A DNA stretch of 31,872 nt, taken from positions 1-31,872 of IMG/VR virus record IMGVR_UViG_3300025120_000287; one strand, given 5' to 3'. The notes under the pieces are model-generated. The model was not told the origin of the DNA, did no database searches, and was given only the letters and a program-made list of their open reading frames with translations. The position numbers and the translations under genes were made by a program. The DNA is from a virus. Below, piece by piece: positions 13,718 to 22,004 of this stretch (positions within the stretch are counted from its first letter, which is position 1; each line of letters begins with the position of its first letter).

Positions 13718-14278
13718 TTATGCGTATTGTCTACCAAGCTGATGCATTAGTACAGTAACACCTGAATCCGCACTTATGAATTCATATAACACTCTTCCTA
13801 TTCCCGGTGCTACTTGATCTGACGTTCCATCGCTTCCATGCACGTTGGTTGCCTTCATTATTGCACTAGGGAAAGTCAAAGTTGTTGCACCTGCATTAAC
13901 GGTCAAGTCTAATGTGAATCTTCCACAAGATCCAGATGGGAAATTTAGAAACGAAAATGTAGTGTCAGCAGTTATTGTAGCAGTCTGGTAATGTCCGTTT
14001 TCAAAGTTAAGAGCAATCGCTCCTCCACCCACTGTTCCGTGTGAGTATACAACTTCTCCATTATCCTGCATCACTGCGTTTTGAATTGTTACGCCGTTAA
14101 AATTGTTTGCCGAATTGAGGTTTGCTTTGTTTGTCTGCATAGCCTCGATCTCTGATTTAGCTTCAGTGAAGTTGTTTTTGATCGAATTAAAGTTATCTCT
14201 CAAACCCTGTGAAGAATTATCTTGCCCTGCCTTTGGGTAAGTTGCGTCTACGTTTCCTGGTACAATATTACTTGCCAT
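13718..14278 (-). CDS. Short virion/fibre-like protein
   Basis: The protein has 186 residues. The N-terminus (TYPKAGQDNSSQGLRDNFNSIKNNFTEAKSEIEAM) is a divergent version of the module that opens the four fibre-like proteins at 17023-21694: a D-x-S/G-x-G-x-x-R-x-x-F/M-x-x-I/V-x-x-N-F pattern. The C-terminal part is beta-rich, with repeated Thr, Val and Gly strands, suggesting a trimeric fibre tip or baseplate attachment. AAGGA before the ATG marks the start, which overlaps the stop of the 839-residue gene by one base. Confidence 0.7.
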   Translation of the reverse strand: MASNIVPGNVDATYPKAGQDNSSQGLRDNFNSIKNNFTEAKSEIEAMQTNKANLNSANNFNGVTIQNAVMQDNGEVVYSHGTVGGGAIALNFENGHYQTATITADTTFSFLNFPSGSCGRFTLDLTVNAGATTLTFPSAIMKATNVHGSDGTSDQVAPGIGRVLYEFISADSGVTVLMHQLGRQYA

Positions 14279-16797
14279 TAAAATATTCCTTTATCTCTAA
14301 ATTTTAGATATTTAGCGTTGACTCTGTCCACGCTTATTATTGTTCCTGCTTCAGGCACTTTTTTGGTAAAAGTGATGGTAGTTGTTTTATTTGTGGAATC
14401 AACAGAGAGTGAAATACCATATTCGTGATCAGCTGATCTAAGCTCTGTGTCTGCTGTTGGGTTGATGTGCCCAGCGAAACCAGAGGCTGTCCATCCTTCA
14501 CCTGCTATCACTATATCCGTTCCTTCCTTGATCAAAATATCTTGTTCGTGTACTATTTCATTTACCACAAATACCTTCGTCAATCCATCGCCTATGAATT
14601 CTGGTGTTGCAGTTTTGCTTTTGTTGATAATGTATCTGTCTACTATGAAAGAAATATTTTTGAATTCAATATTTTTATCACTGATTCTTTTCTTTACAAG
14701 CTCTGCAGTTCCTGGTTTACAATAACATACAGGCACCGCTAAAACAAAGCCCAAAGGAGCAAGATCGCCACTTTGTGTTGTTTTCATCCATAATGGAAGA
14801 TAATCGTATTCTTTGTGCCCAAGTGTTTTCATTCTGGATCGCATGTTGGCAACTGCGTTGGGATAGATCCTGTTTATAAATCCCAAGTCTGCACTCAATT
14901 GATTAGCATACCTGACTTTAGAACCACTTGTCGAAAATGAAAGTCCACCATCTGTGGTAACTTCATAAACAGAGTAGTCGGCAGATGCATATGTGTCAGA
15001 GGCCCTCGGTCCTAGCACTGGTGTTGCGATATCTGATCTTAAATTAATTGTACTAGACACTGTTTGGCCACTGCCGTTTACCATATCGTCTTTTACTTCG
15101 ATGTAAACAACCTCATATTTTGTTATTCCGTTTTCTTTTGCTACTGCTGTCTTTAAATCACCAAAATAAAGTTTTTTTGGAGAATGGTTTTGTTCCATCT
15201 GTTGTTGGAATGTTGTAAGTGTCTGTGCTTCAAGACCGGCCATCATCAACATGTCCGGCTTATTTTTCATTCCAAAGTTTTCATCCTCGGGTCTGTACAT
15301 GTATTCAGGATTGTTTATACTGTAATCTTGTGCTATGTTATAAAATAGATTTTGGTCAAACAATGATGTTGCATGTCCTGTCATGTTTCCGTATTCCAGC
15401 GATGTAAATGGAATGTCAATGCTCAGTGTGAATTCTTTAGTCGACGCTGATGTTTGATATTGATTGCTTACTGCAACTGTAAAGGTAAAAGCCCTAGTTG
15501 AATCTGTAAAGTCAGCATTATCTATTGTTCCAACTAGATTTCCAGAACTTGAAAGTGTTATTCCCGGTGGTAAACTTCCAGCCGTAAGTGTGTATGTCAA
15601 AATACTTTGTGTTTGCTCCGCAACTGCTTCTATAGAAAGAATACTAGGAATGTCTGCTTTAAGTGTTCCCACATTTGAGGCAGTGGTGAATTCGATACCA
15701 ATATCAATTTCACCGATCACTTTCATTGTGAATTGTTGGTCTGTAAAAACATTTACTCCTGTTTGCACAACTCTGTTTGCTCTGACTGTAAAGTTGTAGG
15801 TAGTTTCGACTGCAGGCTGTCTTGCCAAAGTTCCGTAAATTTCACCTGAGCTCACATTTATATTCAGTCCAGGTGGTAATGAACCTGTCTGTATTGTGTA
15901 TTCCAGATCGGCCTGTAGTGGATCAAAATCTTCCACGTCAATTTTTATAGCAACATTGTTATTGTGTCTGAAAGTTCCTAAATCTGATCCTGTTTTAAAT
16001 ACTGGTCGTCTACTAGCACTGAAGTCCATAGTCAATGGTGAACCATCTATTGCATTCATGTCTATGGTAATGGCTGTGTTAGACACTCTCCAAAAATCTG
16101 CCGAGTAAACAAATATAGAGTTTGTCTGTTCTGTAGAGCTTACACCATCTGATACTCTTATTATGAATTCAAAATTTTTGCTTATGCTTTTCGATACGAT
16201 GGTTTTGTCGTATGGCTCACCGTCATAAGTTTCATTTCCATCATAACCGCCACGTTCTCCGTACCTCTGGTCATCTGTTAATTGTACTACACCTGATATC
16301 AAACCTGTAGTAGTCATAGTCAGTCCCGGAGGAAGTGAGCCCGACACTAATTCATATACAAGTTGTTGACCTGAGGCAGTGTCCGAGTCAGTTGCAGATA
16401 ATTGGACTGACATTGATGCTCCATCAATTATCCAATACAATCCAACTCTGGTAGAATCGTCCATTTTGAGTTGCCCTGAGGCAGTGTTGAACGTTGGTGC
16501 GTCTGCACCAACAACATCCAGTGTGAATGTCCTGTCTGTGATTTTGGTACCGGCCGTGGCTCGCACGACGAAAGTGTAAAGAGTTCTCTTGGCAACCTCA
16601 GCCGGAGTACCTGTTAGTAAGCCTGTGGATGTTACCTGCATTCCTGCGGGTAGGCTCCCTGCAATCACGGAGTAAACTATGGCCGTTGAATCACCAGGAA
16701 GAACAGGATCATTCGCTTCTAGTTGTAGCGAAAATGATGCTTGTTCATCTATAGATGCAATTTTACCTGCTGTGGTTGTCCACACTGGTGTTGCCAT
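14278..16797 (-). CDS. Large virion protein with putative Ig-like (He_PIG) repeats
   Basis: The protein has 839 residues. The first two thirds hold about four Ig/cadherin-like repeats, each with the hallmark G-S-L-P-x-G followed by G-x-L/I-x-G: GSLPAGMQVTSTGLLTG, GSLPPGLTMTTTGLISG, GSLPPGLNINVSSGEIYG and GSLPPGITLSSSGNLVG. The C-terminal third (from about 450) is a different domain containing NNPEYMYRPEDENFGM and a beta-rich end. Such repeats are common in adhesive and tail proteins. The gene has a strong late promoter (CATAAATA) followed by AAGGAG before the ATG, the conventional arrangement for an abundant virion protein. Confidence 0.8.
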   Translation of the reverse strand: MATPVWTTTAGKIASIDEQASFSLQLEANDPVLPGDSTAIVYSVIAGSLPAGMQVTSTGLLTGTPAEVAKRTLYTFVVRATAGTKITDRTFTLDVVGADAPTFNTASGQLKMDDSTRVGLYWIIDGASMSVQLSATDSDTASGQQLVYELVSGSLPPGLTMTTTGLISGVVQLTDDQRYGERGGYDGNETYDGEPYDKTIVSKSISKNFEFIIRVSDGVSSTEQTNSIFVYSADFWRVSNTAITIDMNAIDGSPLTMDFSASRRPVFKTGSDLGTFRHNNNVAIKIDVEDFDPLQADLEYTIQTGSLPPGLNINVSSGEIYGTLARQPAVETTYNFTVRANRVVQTGVNVFTDQQFTMKVIGEIDIGIEFTTASNVGTLKADIPSILSIEAVAEQTQSILTYTLTAGSLPPGITLSSSGNLVGTIDNADFTDSTRAFTFTVAVSNQYQTSASTKEFTLSIDIPFTSLEYGNMTGHATSLFDQNLFYNIAQDYSINNPEYMYRPEDENFGMKNKPDMLMMAGLEAQTLTTFQQQMEQNHSPKKLYFGDLKTAVAKENGITKYEVVYIEVKDDMVNGSGQTVSSTINLRSDIATPVLGPRASDTYASADYSVYEVTTDGGLSFSTSGSKVRYANQLSADLGFINRIYPNAVANMRSRMKTLGHKEYDYLPLWMKTTQSGDLAPLGFVLAVPVCYCKPGTAELVKKRISDKNIEFKNISFIVDRYIINKSKTATPEFIGDGLTKVFVVNEIVHEQDILIKEGTDIVIAGEGWTASGFAGHINPTADTELRSADHEYGISLSVDSTNKTTTITFTKKVPEAGTIISVDRVNAKYLKFRDKGIF

Positions 16798-16817
16798 TGA
16801 AATACTCCTTACGCAGG

Positions 16818-16825
16818 TATTTATG
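16818..16825 (-). promoter_or_regulatory. Late-type promoter for the Ig-repeat protein
   Basis: CATAAATA on the minus strand is followed by a short leader with AAGGAG and the ATG at 16797. It has the geometry of a T4 late promoter with a Shine-Dalgarno. Confidence 0.65.
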
Positions 16826-16830
16826 GGCGA

Positions 16831-16989
16831 TTACCGAGTATTATTCTGTGTACGAATCAAGTGTTCGAGATGCTGTTGCAGACTTTCCTTCTCTATCTTG
16901 TCAGTAGCACGTCGTATGGCCTCTTCCAAACGTTTGATTTCAGAAAAAGGGGTCTTATGTCTATTACGGTCGTTGTAATGTTTTCTCAT
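16831..16989 (-). CDS. Small charged protein between fibre genes
   Basis: The protein has 52 residues: MRKHYNDRNRHKTPFSEIKR, then an amphipathic helix with LEEAIRRATDKIEKESL and LEHLIRTQNNTR. The reading frame is closed by TAA at 16831, just upstream of the late promoter of the next gene. No Shine-Dalgarno is seen, and expression would depend on the upstream fibre transcript. The regular helix supports a real small protein, but no family is known. Confidence 0.5.
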   Translation of the reverse strand: MRKHYNDRNRHKTPFSEIKRLEEAIRRATDKIEKESLQQHLEHLIRTQNNTR

Positions 16990-17022
16990 ATTGCGTTGTG
17001 CAAGACGGATCTTATTGTGTTA

Positions 17023-18507
17023 TTATGCTTGATCGTAGAACGGTATAACTCTTAAAGTTCCACCTATCTTGATCTTCATATATCCAGTTGGCTGTGCAGG
17101 TATTGCCGTTGCACTTCCTGCCGAACCTACAGTGGTCTGCGTTGGAGTGTTGAAATCTACAGTTCCTGTACCTTGAGTGTTTATTGATAAATCACCGTTG
17201 GACGTATCTATTTCTAATTTGTCTGTTCTAACCGTTGTTGCTTCCATCAATGTGAAGTTGGCCTCAGCGGCAGTAAGTTTTACACCTGTTCCACTGACAG
17301 TAACGTTTTGACCTGTTGCGGCAGAAAGTGTAATTCCACCTGTCTGTGCAGATAAAGTGTTTCCATCAAGTCTTAGATTGTCAACGTTTAGTTGACCTGT
17401 CGTAGTCTGTGTTCCTGTTGCTGTGATAGGACCAGTTAGCACAATCGCTCCTGTTCCTGCAGGATCAATAACGACGTCACCATTGGTATCTGTTGAAATT
17501 GTTCCGTCAGCAAGTATGTTCAAATCTCCAACGTTCAAAGTGCCTGTTGTCAACGAACCGGTCAATGTTTGGTTAACACCTGTAGCATCACCACCAATGT
17601 TCAATGCACCACTGATATCAGCAGATGCTGAATTGACAGCGCCTAGTACATTTACACCTTCACCGAAAGTGACTGCACTTGAGTCATTGCTGACAATCTT
17701 CGTTCCAACAGCATCCATTTCAAGAGTGATCGAACCAAGCACTAAATTTCCAATGCCGGACGGATTGATTGTTAAGTCGGCGTTTGATCCGTTACTTGTG
17801 ATTTCGTTTGTAGTCAATGAACCTGCTGTAAGCAAACCATTAACAGTAGCACCACCTGATAGTGTTGCGGCTCCAGTCACACCCAAGGTTGTTGAAACTG
17901 TTGCGGCGCCTGCCACTGCCAAAGTTGATCCATTAAAAGTTAAGTTGGCTTCACCTTGCACTGCGTTTGCACCTGTTACCGTTGTGATTGTATTATTTGT
18001 TGTACCCGTCAATGCCGCCTTTGTGTCTGCATAGGCCTTAATGCTTTGTTGTGTTGCTAATTTTACAGCACTGTTTGACGCCATGTTGTCTTCGTCTTTG
18101 ATGCCGGTTACTGTTGCACCATCACCGGCTATGCTCAATGACGTGTTGGCCGCTAATGCACCGCCAATGGTACCTGCCGCGGCTACAACTAATGCACCGG
18201 TTGTCTGTATATTCTCTGCTATTGTAATTTGTGTAGAATCATCTGAACTAATTGTAGTTCCGTTGAATTTTACTGCACCTAAATTGATACTTCCTGTTCC
18301 ATTAGGAGTAACTGTGATGTTACCATTAGTGACCCCAGTAGTAATTGAGTGAGTGCTGACGTCTAGGTTACTGTCTAGAGTGGTTAGGTTATTGTCTGCA
18401 CCGTATAATTCGTCAAAGTTGCTGTTAATTTTGTTAAATGCTGTTCTTAACGGATCACCTGTTCCGTCGTTTGCACTTGTTCCTATGCTGATAGATTGTT
18501 TTGCCAT
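17023..18507 (-). CDS. Fibre-like protein with DGTGD N-terminal module
   Basis: The protein has 494 residues. The N-terminus (SANDGTGDPLRTAFNKINSNFDELY) matches the module shared with the next three upstream genes. The body is a long Gly/Thr/Ala/Asn-rich series of beta repeats of the type 'D-L-x-I-N-P-x-G-x-G-x-L-x-L-G-x-I', as in phage fibres that form trimeric beta-helices. It ends with GYMKIKIGGTLRVIPFYDQA, a compact tip-like sequence. A late motif CATAAATA and AAGGA precede the ATG. It is a probable tail-fibre or fibre-like virion protein; receptor specificity cannot be read. Confidence 0.75.
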   Translation of the reverse strand: MAKQSISIGTSANDGTGDPLRTAFNKINSNFDELYGADNNLTTLDSNLDVSTHSITTGVTNGNITVTPNGTGSINLGAVKFNGTTISSDDSTQITIAENIQTTGALVVAAAGTIGGALAANTSLSIAGDGATVTGIKDEDNMASNSAVKLATQQSIKAYADTKAALTGTTNNTITTVTGANAVQGEANLTFNGSTLAVAGAATVSTTLGVTGAATLSGGATVNGLLTAGSLTTNEITSNGSNADLTINPSGIGNLVLGSITLEMDAVGTKIVSNDSSAVTFGEGVNVLGAVNSASADISGALNIGGDATGVNQTLTGSLTTGTLNVGDLNILADGTISTDTNGDVVIDPAGTGAIVLTGPITATGTQTTTGQLNVDNLRLDGNTLSAQTGGITLSAATGQNVTVSGTGVKLTAAEANFTLMEATTVRTDKLEIDTSNGDLSINTQGTGTVDFNTPTQTTVGSAGSATAIPAQPTGYMKIKIGGTLRVIPFYDQA

Positions 18508-18531
18508 TGTTTAAGTTCCTTGTTATGAGAA

Positions 18532-18539
18532 TATTTATG
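18532..18539 (-). promoter_or_regulatory. Late-type promoter for the 494-residue fibre gene
   Basis: CATAAATA on the minus strand is followed by a leader with AAGGA and the ATG at 18507. Confidence 0.6.
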
Positions 18540-18565
18540 ATTGATTTTATAAACCAAATGTAAAA

Positions 18566-19942
18566 TTATACGTCAACTGACACACGTTGGAATTTGAACA
18601 CAGTGCTATTGCTCGTGATGTTCGTTGCCAACAATCTCACATTACCATCATCGATATCTGCTGTGAAAGTGCATAAAGGTACAGAGTGATTGGTTGTTGA
18701 GCCAAACACAGTCAAGAAAGCCGCTGTTGTACTGTCATCACTAGGTCCGTGTACAACACTTGCTTCAACAGTCTCGAATCTACTGTTGGTTGCATCAGAG
18801 ATCGAAATAAAGTATCTAGCACTTCTGTAAGTGGCTGTTGCAAATGAGTCAACAACAGACACAGCTGACGTGGCCACAGTGGCACTGTTGTCATTGATGT
18901 CTGAGTGGTTAAGAGTTGCACTTGCAGTTGCAAATCCTAGATTTCCGTTTCCGTCTGTTTTTAATAATTGATTGGCACTTCCATCTGATGTGGGGAAAAC
19001 TAAACCGCTTATAGAAACTGAACCTGTTCCATTGCCTGATAATTCTAATGCAGAGTTACTTTCATTTGTTGTAATAGTGTTGTCAGCGATAGTAACACCA
19101 TCTATTACCATACTTTGTGTAGTTGCAAGTGTTGTGAAAGTACCCGCCGCAGGAGTTGTTGCACCTATTACAGTGGCATCTATTGTTCCGCTGTTGATGT
19201 CTGCCTTTGCCAACACAACCTGTCCTGTTCCGGCTGGAGCAATCACAAGGTCTGAGTTAGACTGTGTAGTTTTTATCTCATTATCTGTTATATTAATATT
19301 TGAGTCAACAGTAAGGCTTGAAACAATCACCGATCCTGTTCCGCCTGGTGCAAGGTTGATATCTGCATTGGAACTTGATCCGATCGTGTTGTCATTGAAA
19401 GTAAGATTGTCAATTGTTGTTATGCCTACTAGGTTTGTGGCACCATTCACAGTCAGCTGGCCGAGTGTTGTCAATGCAGATTCAACATTTAAAGTTGAAC
19501 TCAAGACAGTTGCACCATTCAAAGTAGTTGTGCCTGTTACATTTAAAGTACCGCCGACCGACAGTTGATCATTTATGTTGATTGTAGTGGAATCATCTGA
19601 ACTGAAACTAGTTCCGTTAATTTTTATTGCACCGAACACAACTGAACCTGTTCCGTTTGGTATAAGGTTAATGTTATCGTTGGTCCTTGTTCCTTCAATT
19701 CTGTTATCGTTGATGTTTATTGCAGGTAAACGTATGGATCCTGTACCGTTGGCAGACAGCACCAAATCATCATTAGTCCTGTTAGCCGATATGTTGTTAC
19801 CCGAAACGGTGATGTCACCTGAAAACAATGGTGATGCGTATAATTCTGCGAACATAGTGTTCACATTCTGCATAGCGGATCTTAACGTATCACCTGTTCC
19901 GTCATTAGCGTTTCCGCCAACATTTAAATTTATTCTTGCCAT
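18566..19942 (-). CDS. Fibre-like protein with DGTGD N-terminal module
   Basis: The protein has 458 residues. It opens with NANDGTGDTLRSAMQNVNTM, continues with repeats of the type 'N-D-D-L-V-L-S-A-N-G-T-G-S-I-R-L' and contains TVIGATTPAAGTFTTL, a motif common in phage fibre and neck-appendage proteins. The C-terminal 130 residues form a distinct domain (VDSFATATYRSARYFISISD) closely similar to that of the next paralogue upstream. AAGG before the ATG is the ribosome site. Its neighbour at 19945 ends 2 bases before its start. Confidence 0.75.
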   Translation of the reverse strand: MARINLNVGGNANDGTGDTLRSAMQNVNTMFAELYASPLFSGDITVSGNNISANRTNDDLVLSANGTGSIRLPAININDNRIEGTRTNDNINLIPNGTGSVVFGAIKINGTSFSSDDSTTININDQLSVGGTLNVTGTTTLNGATVLSSTLNVESALTTLGQLTVNGATNLVGITTIDNLTFNDNTIGSSSNADINLAPGGTGSVIVSSLTVDSNINITDNEIKTTQSNSDLVIAPAGTGQVVLAKADINSGTIDATVIGATTPAAGTFTTLATTQSMVIDGVTIADNTITTNESNSALELSGNGTGSVSISGLVFPTSDGSANQLLKTDGNGNLGFATASATLNHSDINDNSATVATSAVSVVDSFATATYRSARYFISISDATNSRFETVEASVVHGPSDDSTTAAFLTVFGSTTNHSVPLCTFTADIDDGNVRLLATNITSNSTVFKFQRVSVDV

Positions 19943-19944
19943 TT

Positions 19945-21324
19945 TTATACCTTAATAAGTCTTTTCACCATTTTAACCACTTGGCTGTTAGTGTTATTTA
20001 CTGTTCCTAGCAACCTAATATTGTCACCACTTACATCAACAGTCAAATCAAGAGGCAAATAACCGTCTGGATCATTCGTTACCAATCCATAAGCACTCAG
20101 GAACCCTCCTGATGTGTTATGTGTGACATTTACGTCGACTAAACTGAACCTGCTGGCCGTGGTGTCTGAAATCTGTAGGTGATATTGAACCGATCTATAT
20201 ACTGTTTTGTTGAATGTATCAATCACCTGCGGTGATGACGATGCACCAGATATAGAAGCTGTACCATCTGACATGTCTGTGTTATCAAACAGGACAGGAG
20301 ATGAGAACCAATTTAGCACGCCACTGCCGTTGGTCTGTAATACCTGGTTTCCTGAGCCATCTGCATTTGGGATCCTTATTCCGTTAACAAAAACATATCC
20401 AGATCCATTTGCTCTAAATTCTAAAGTATCATTACTGATTGTTGCTGTAATTTCGTTGTCAAATATTGACAATCCACTAGATGTAAGTTCATTGCTAGGG
20501 GTCAAAGTAATTGTGCTGAAAGTACCAGCGGCAGGTGTCGTTGCACCTATTACCGTGCTGTCGACTGTTCCTAGGTTCATGTCAACTTTAGATATTTGGA
20601 CAGATCCTGTTCCGTTGGCTGATAGAACGAAGTCATCATTAGAACGTGTTACTTTCATAATATTGTCTGTCAGATTGATGCTTGAATCTATGGTAATGTT
20701 AGAAACGTTCACGACTCCCGTGCCTCCCGGAGTTAAATTTAGGTCAGCGTTTGAACTTGTGGCTATGATGTTGTCATTGAATGTTAAGTTGTCCACTGTG
20801 GTAGTTCCTACAAATGATGTAGCACCAGAAACGGTAAGACTGTGTAATGTCGCCAAGTCTGAAACAGCAAGAGTTGAGCCAAGCACTGCGGCCCCCGTGG
20901 TTCCGTGTGTTCCATTTGCGATCAATCCACCGCCTATCAAAACGTTTTCATTCATCTTCACCTCCGAAGAATCAATTGCACTGATTGTGGTTCCACTAGT
21001 GAACCCGATGCCGTCTATCACTACAGAACCTGTACCGTGTGGTGACAACACTAGATCGCCGTTAACGGCTCTTGCTTCGATGTTATTATCATTGAATGTG
21101 ATTCCAGGGGTTACTATTCTGCCCGTACCACTTCCTTGTAACACCAAGTCGGAATTAGATAAAGTTGTGAAAATTTCGTTCTGGATAAAATGTATTTGTG
21201 AACTACCGGAATCGGTTGCATACAGTTCAGTAAAGTTATTATTAAGTTTAAGTCCTGATATTCTGATAGTATCACCTGTACCATCATCAGCCTGTGTTCC
21301 GATGTCGATTACTTCCTGAGCCAT
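19945..21324 (-). CDS. Fibre-like protein, paralogue of the adjacent gene
   Basis: The protein has 459 residues, almost the same length as its neighbour at 18566-19942. It has the same N-terminal module (QADDGTGDTIRISGLKLNNN), the same series of L-x-L-x-x-x-G-T-G-x-V repeats, STVIGATTPAAGTFSTI and a C-terminal domain with VIDTFNKTVYRSVQYHLQISD. The two genes therefore arose by tandem duplication and have since diverged. They could form hetero-oligomeric fibres or supply alternative receptor-binding tips (inference). Confidence 0.75.
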   Translation of the reverse strand: MAQEVIDIGTQADDGTGDTIRISGLKLNNNFTELYATDSGSSQIHFIQNEIFTTLSNSDLVLQGSGTGRIVTPGITFNDNNIEARAVNGDLVLSPHGTGSVVIDGIGFTSGTTISAIDSSEVKMNENVLIGGGLIANGTHGTTGAAVLGSTLAVSDLATLHSLTVSGATSFVGTTTVDNLTFNDNIIATSSNADLNLTPGGTGVVNVSNITIDSSINLTDNIMKVTRSNDDFVLSANGTGSVQISKVDMNLGTVDSTVIGATTPAAGTFSTITLTPSNELTSSGLSIFDNEITATISNDTLEFRANGSGYVFVNGIRIPNADGSGNQVLQTNGSGVLNWFSSPVLFDNTDMSDGTASISGASSSPQVIDTFNKTVYRSVQYHLQISDTTASRFSLVDVNVTHNTSGGFLSAYGLVTNDPDGYLPLDLTVDVSGDNIRLLGTVNNTNSQVVKMVKRLIKV

Positions 21325-21325
21325 G

Positions 21326-21694
21326 TTAGATACTCGCTAGGGTGATCTTTTTCCAGATTACTGTTGAACCATCGTAGTTGGCTGTGCAAACATACAAGTT
21401 AGTTGCGTCCCAAGATATGGATCCTGCCACGTCGCCTGTGTTTCCAACCGCAGTTGCAGTTTTTGTTGTTGTGATCACTAGTCTGTCTGCATTTACCTGC
21501 ACCTGTCCTGTACCGTTTGGATCCAGTATGATGTTACCGTTCGTGTCAACATTGACCAATGAATTTCCGGATAATGAAAGGTTGCCAGACATCATTTCTG
21601 CGAAATTGCTGTTGACCTTGGTCATAGCGGTACGTAAGGTATCGCCCGTTGCTGGATTTCCTACTGTTCCTGTGTCTATCGTTAATCTTGCCAT
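21326..21694 (-). CDS. Short fibre-like protein with DGTGD-type module
   Basis: The protein has 122 residues. NPATGDTLRTAMTKVNSNFAEM is the same N-terminal module as in the three longer proteins, followed by one repeat (NIILDPNGTGQVQVNADR) and a short C-terminal domain (TGDVAGSISWDATNLYVC). It looks like a minimal one-repeat version of the fibre, and is the first gene of the four-gene fibre operon. A late-type motif lies 13 bases before its ATG. Confidence 0.7.
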   Translation of the reverse strand: MARLTIDTGTVGNPATGDTLRTAMTKVNSNFAEMMSGNLSLSGNSLVNVDTNGNIILDPNGTGQVQVNADRLVITTTKTATAVGNTGDVAGSISWDATNLYVCTANYDGSTVIWKKITLASI

Positions 21695-21707
21695 AATGTG
21701 TTATTCG

Positions 21708-21720
21708 TATTTATTAAATA
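21708..21720. promoter_or_regulatory. Overlapping divergent late-type promoter motifs
   Basis: AATAAATA on the minus strand (21708-21715) serves the fibre operon. ATTAAATA on the plus strand (21713-21720) lies 5 bases before the plus-strand ATG at 21726. The two share three bases in a short palindrome-like sequence, so use of one may exclude the other. Confidence 0.5.
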
Positions 21721-21725
21721 GTAAT

Positions 21726-22004
21726 ATGTTCATAGAAACCCTAAAAACGATGAAGTTGCACAAGAGGGAGAGCAAACTGGGTACCATGCACAATTATCAC
21801 AGGAAGAACCTGATCTATGTGTTCAAATGCGATGCCTGTTCGGAAGTGTTTAATAGGCCAAAAAGTAAAGTAGATCCAGATCGTGCCTCCAATGACTACA
21901 AACACGTGTGCAATAATTGTGATTCCAAGAAGTTTGCCCAGTCAGTGGGCGTCAAGATGCGTCGGGTGTATCAGTTGGACGCCAGCAGTACCAAGACTCT
22001 ATAG
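21726..22004 (+). CDS. Plus-strand zinc-motif protein
   Basis: The protein has 92 residues, and this is the only intact plus-strand gene. Cys35, Cys38, Cys62 and Cys65 form a C-x2-C / C-x2-C zinc-binding pair (KCDACSEVF and HVCNNCDSKKF) with basic flanks, so DNA or RNA binding is plausible. It may be related to HNH-type or zinc-ribbon proteins, but no catalytic His-Asn motif is convincing. The ATG at 21726 is placed 5 bases after ATTAAATA; an alternative ATG is at 21750. Its end overlaps the convergent GNGESR gene by 6 bases. Opposite orientation suggests separate acquisition or a regulatory role. Confidence 0.65.
   Translation: MFIETLKTMKLHKRESKLGTMHNYHRKNLIYVFKCDACSEVFNRPKSKVDPDRASNDYKHVCNNCDSKKFAQSVGVKMRRVYQLDASSTKTL

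Noticed and set aside
18540-18575. A TTGACG/TATAAA pair upstream of the 494-residue fibre gene
   Set aside because: Spacing is about 19 bases and the CATAAATA late motif downstream explains expression better.
20207-21319. A 370-codon open frame on the plus strand opposite a fibre gene
   Set aside because: It mirrors the repetitive Thr/Gly/Asn/Val codons of the minus-strand gene, has no ribosome site or promoter, and the same kind of antisense opening occurs at 17423-18034 and 18972-19568.
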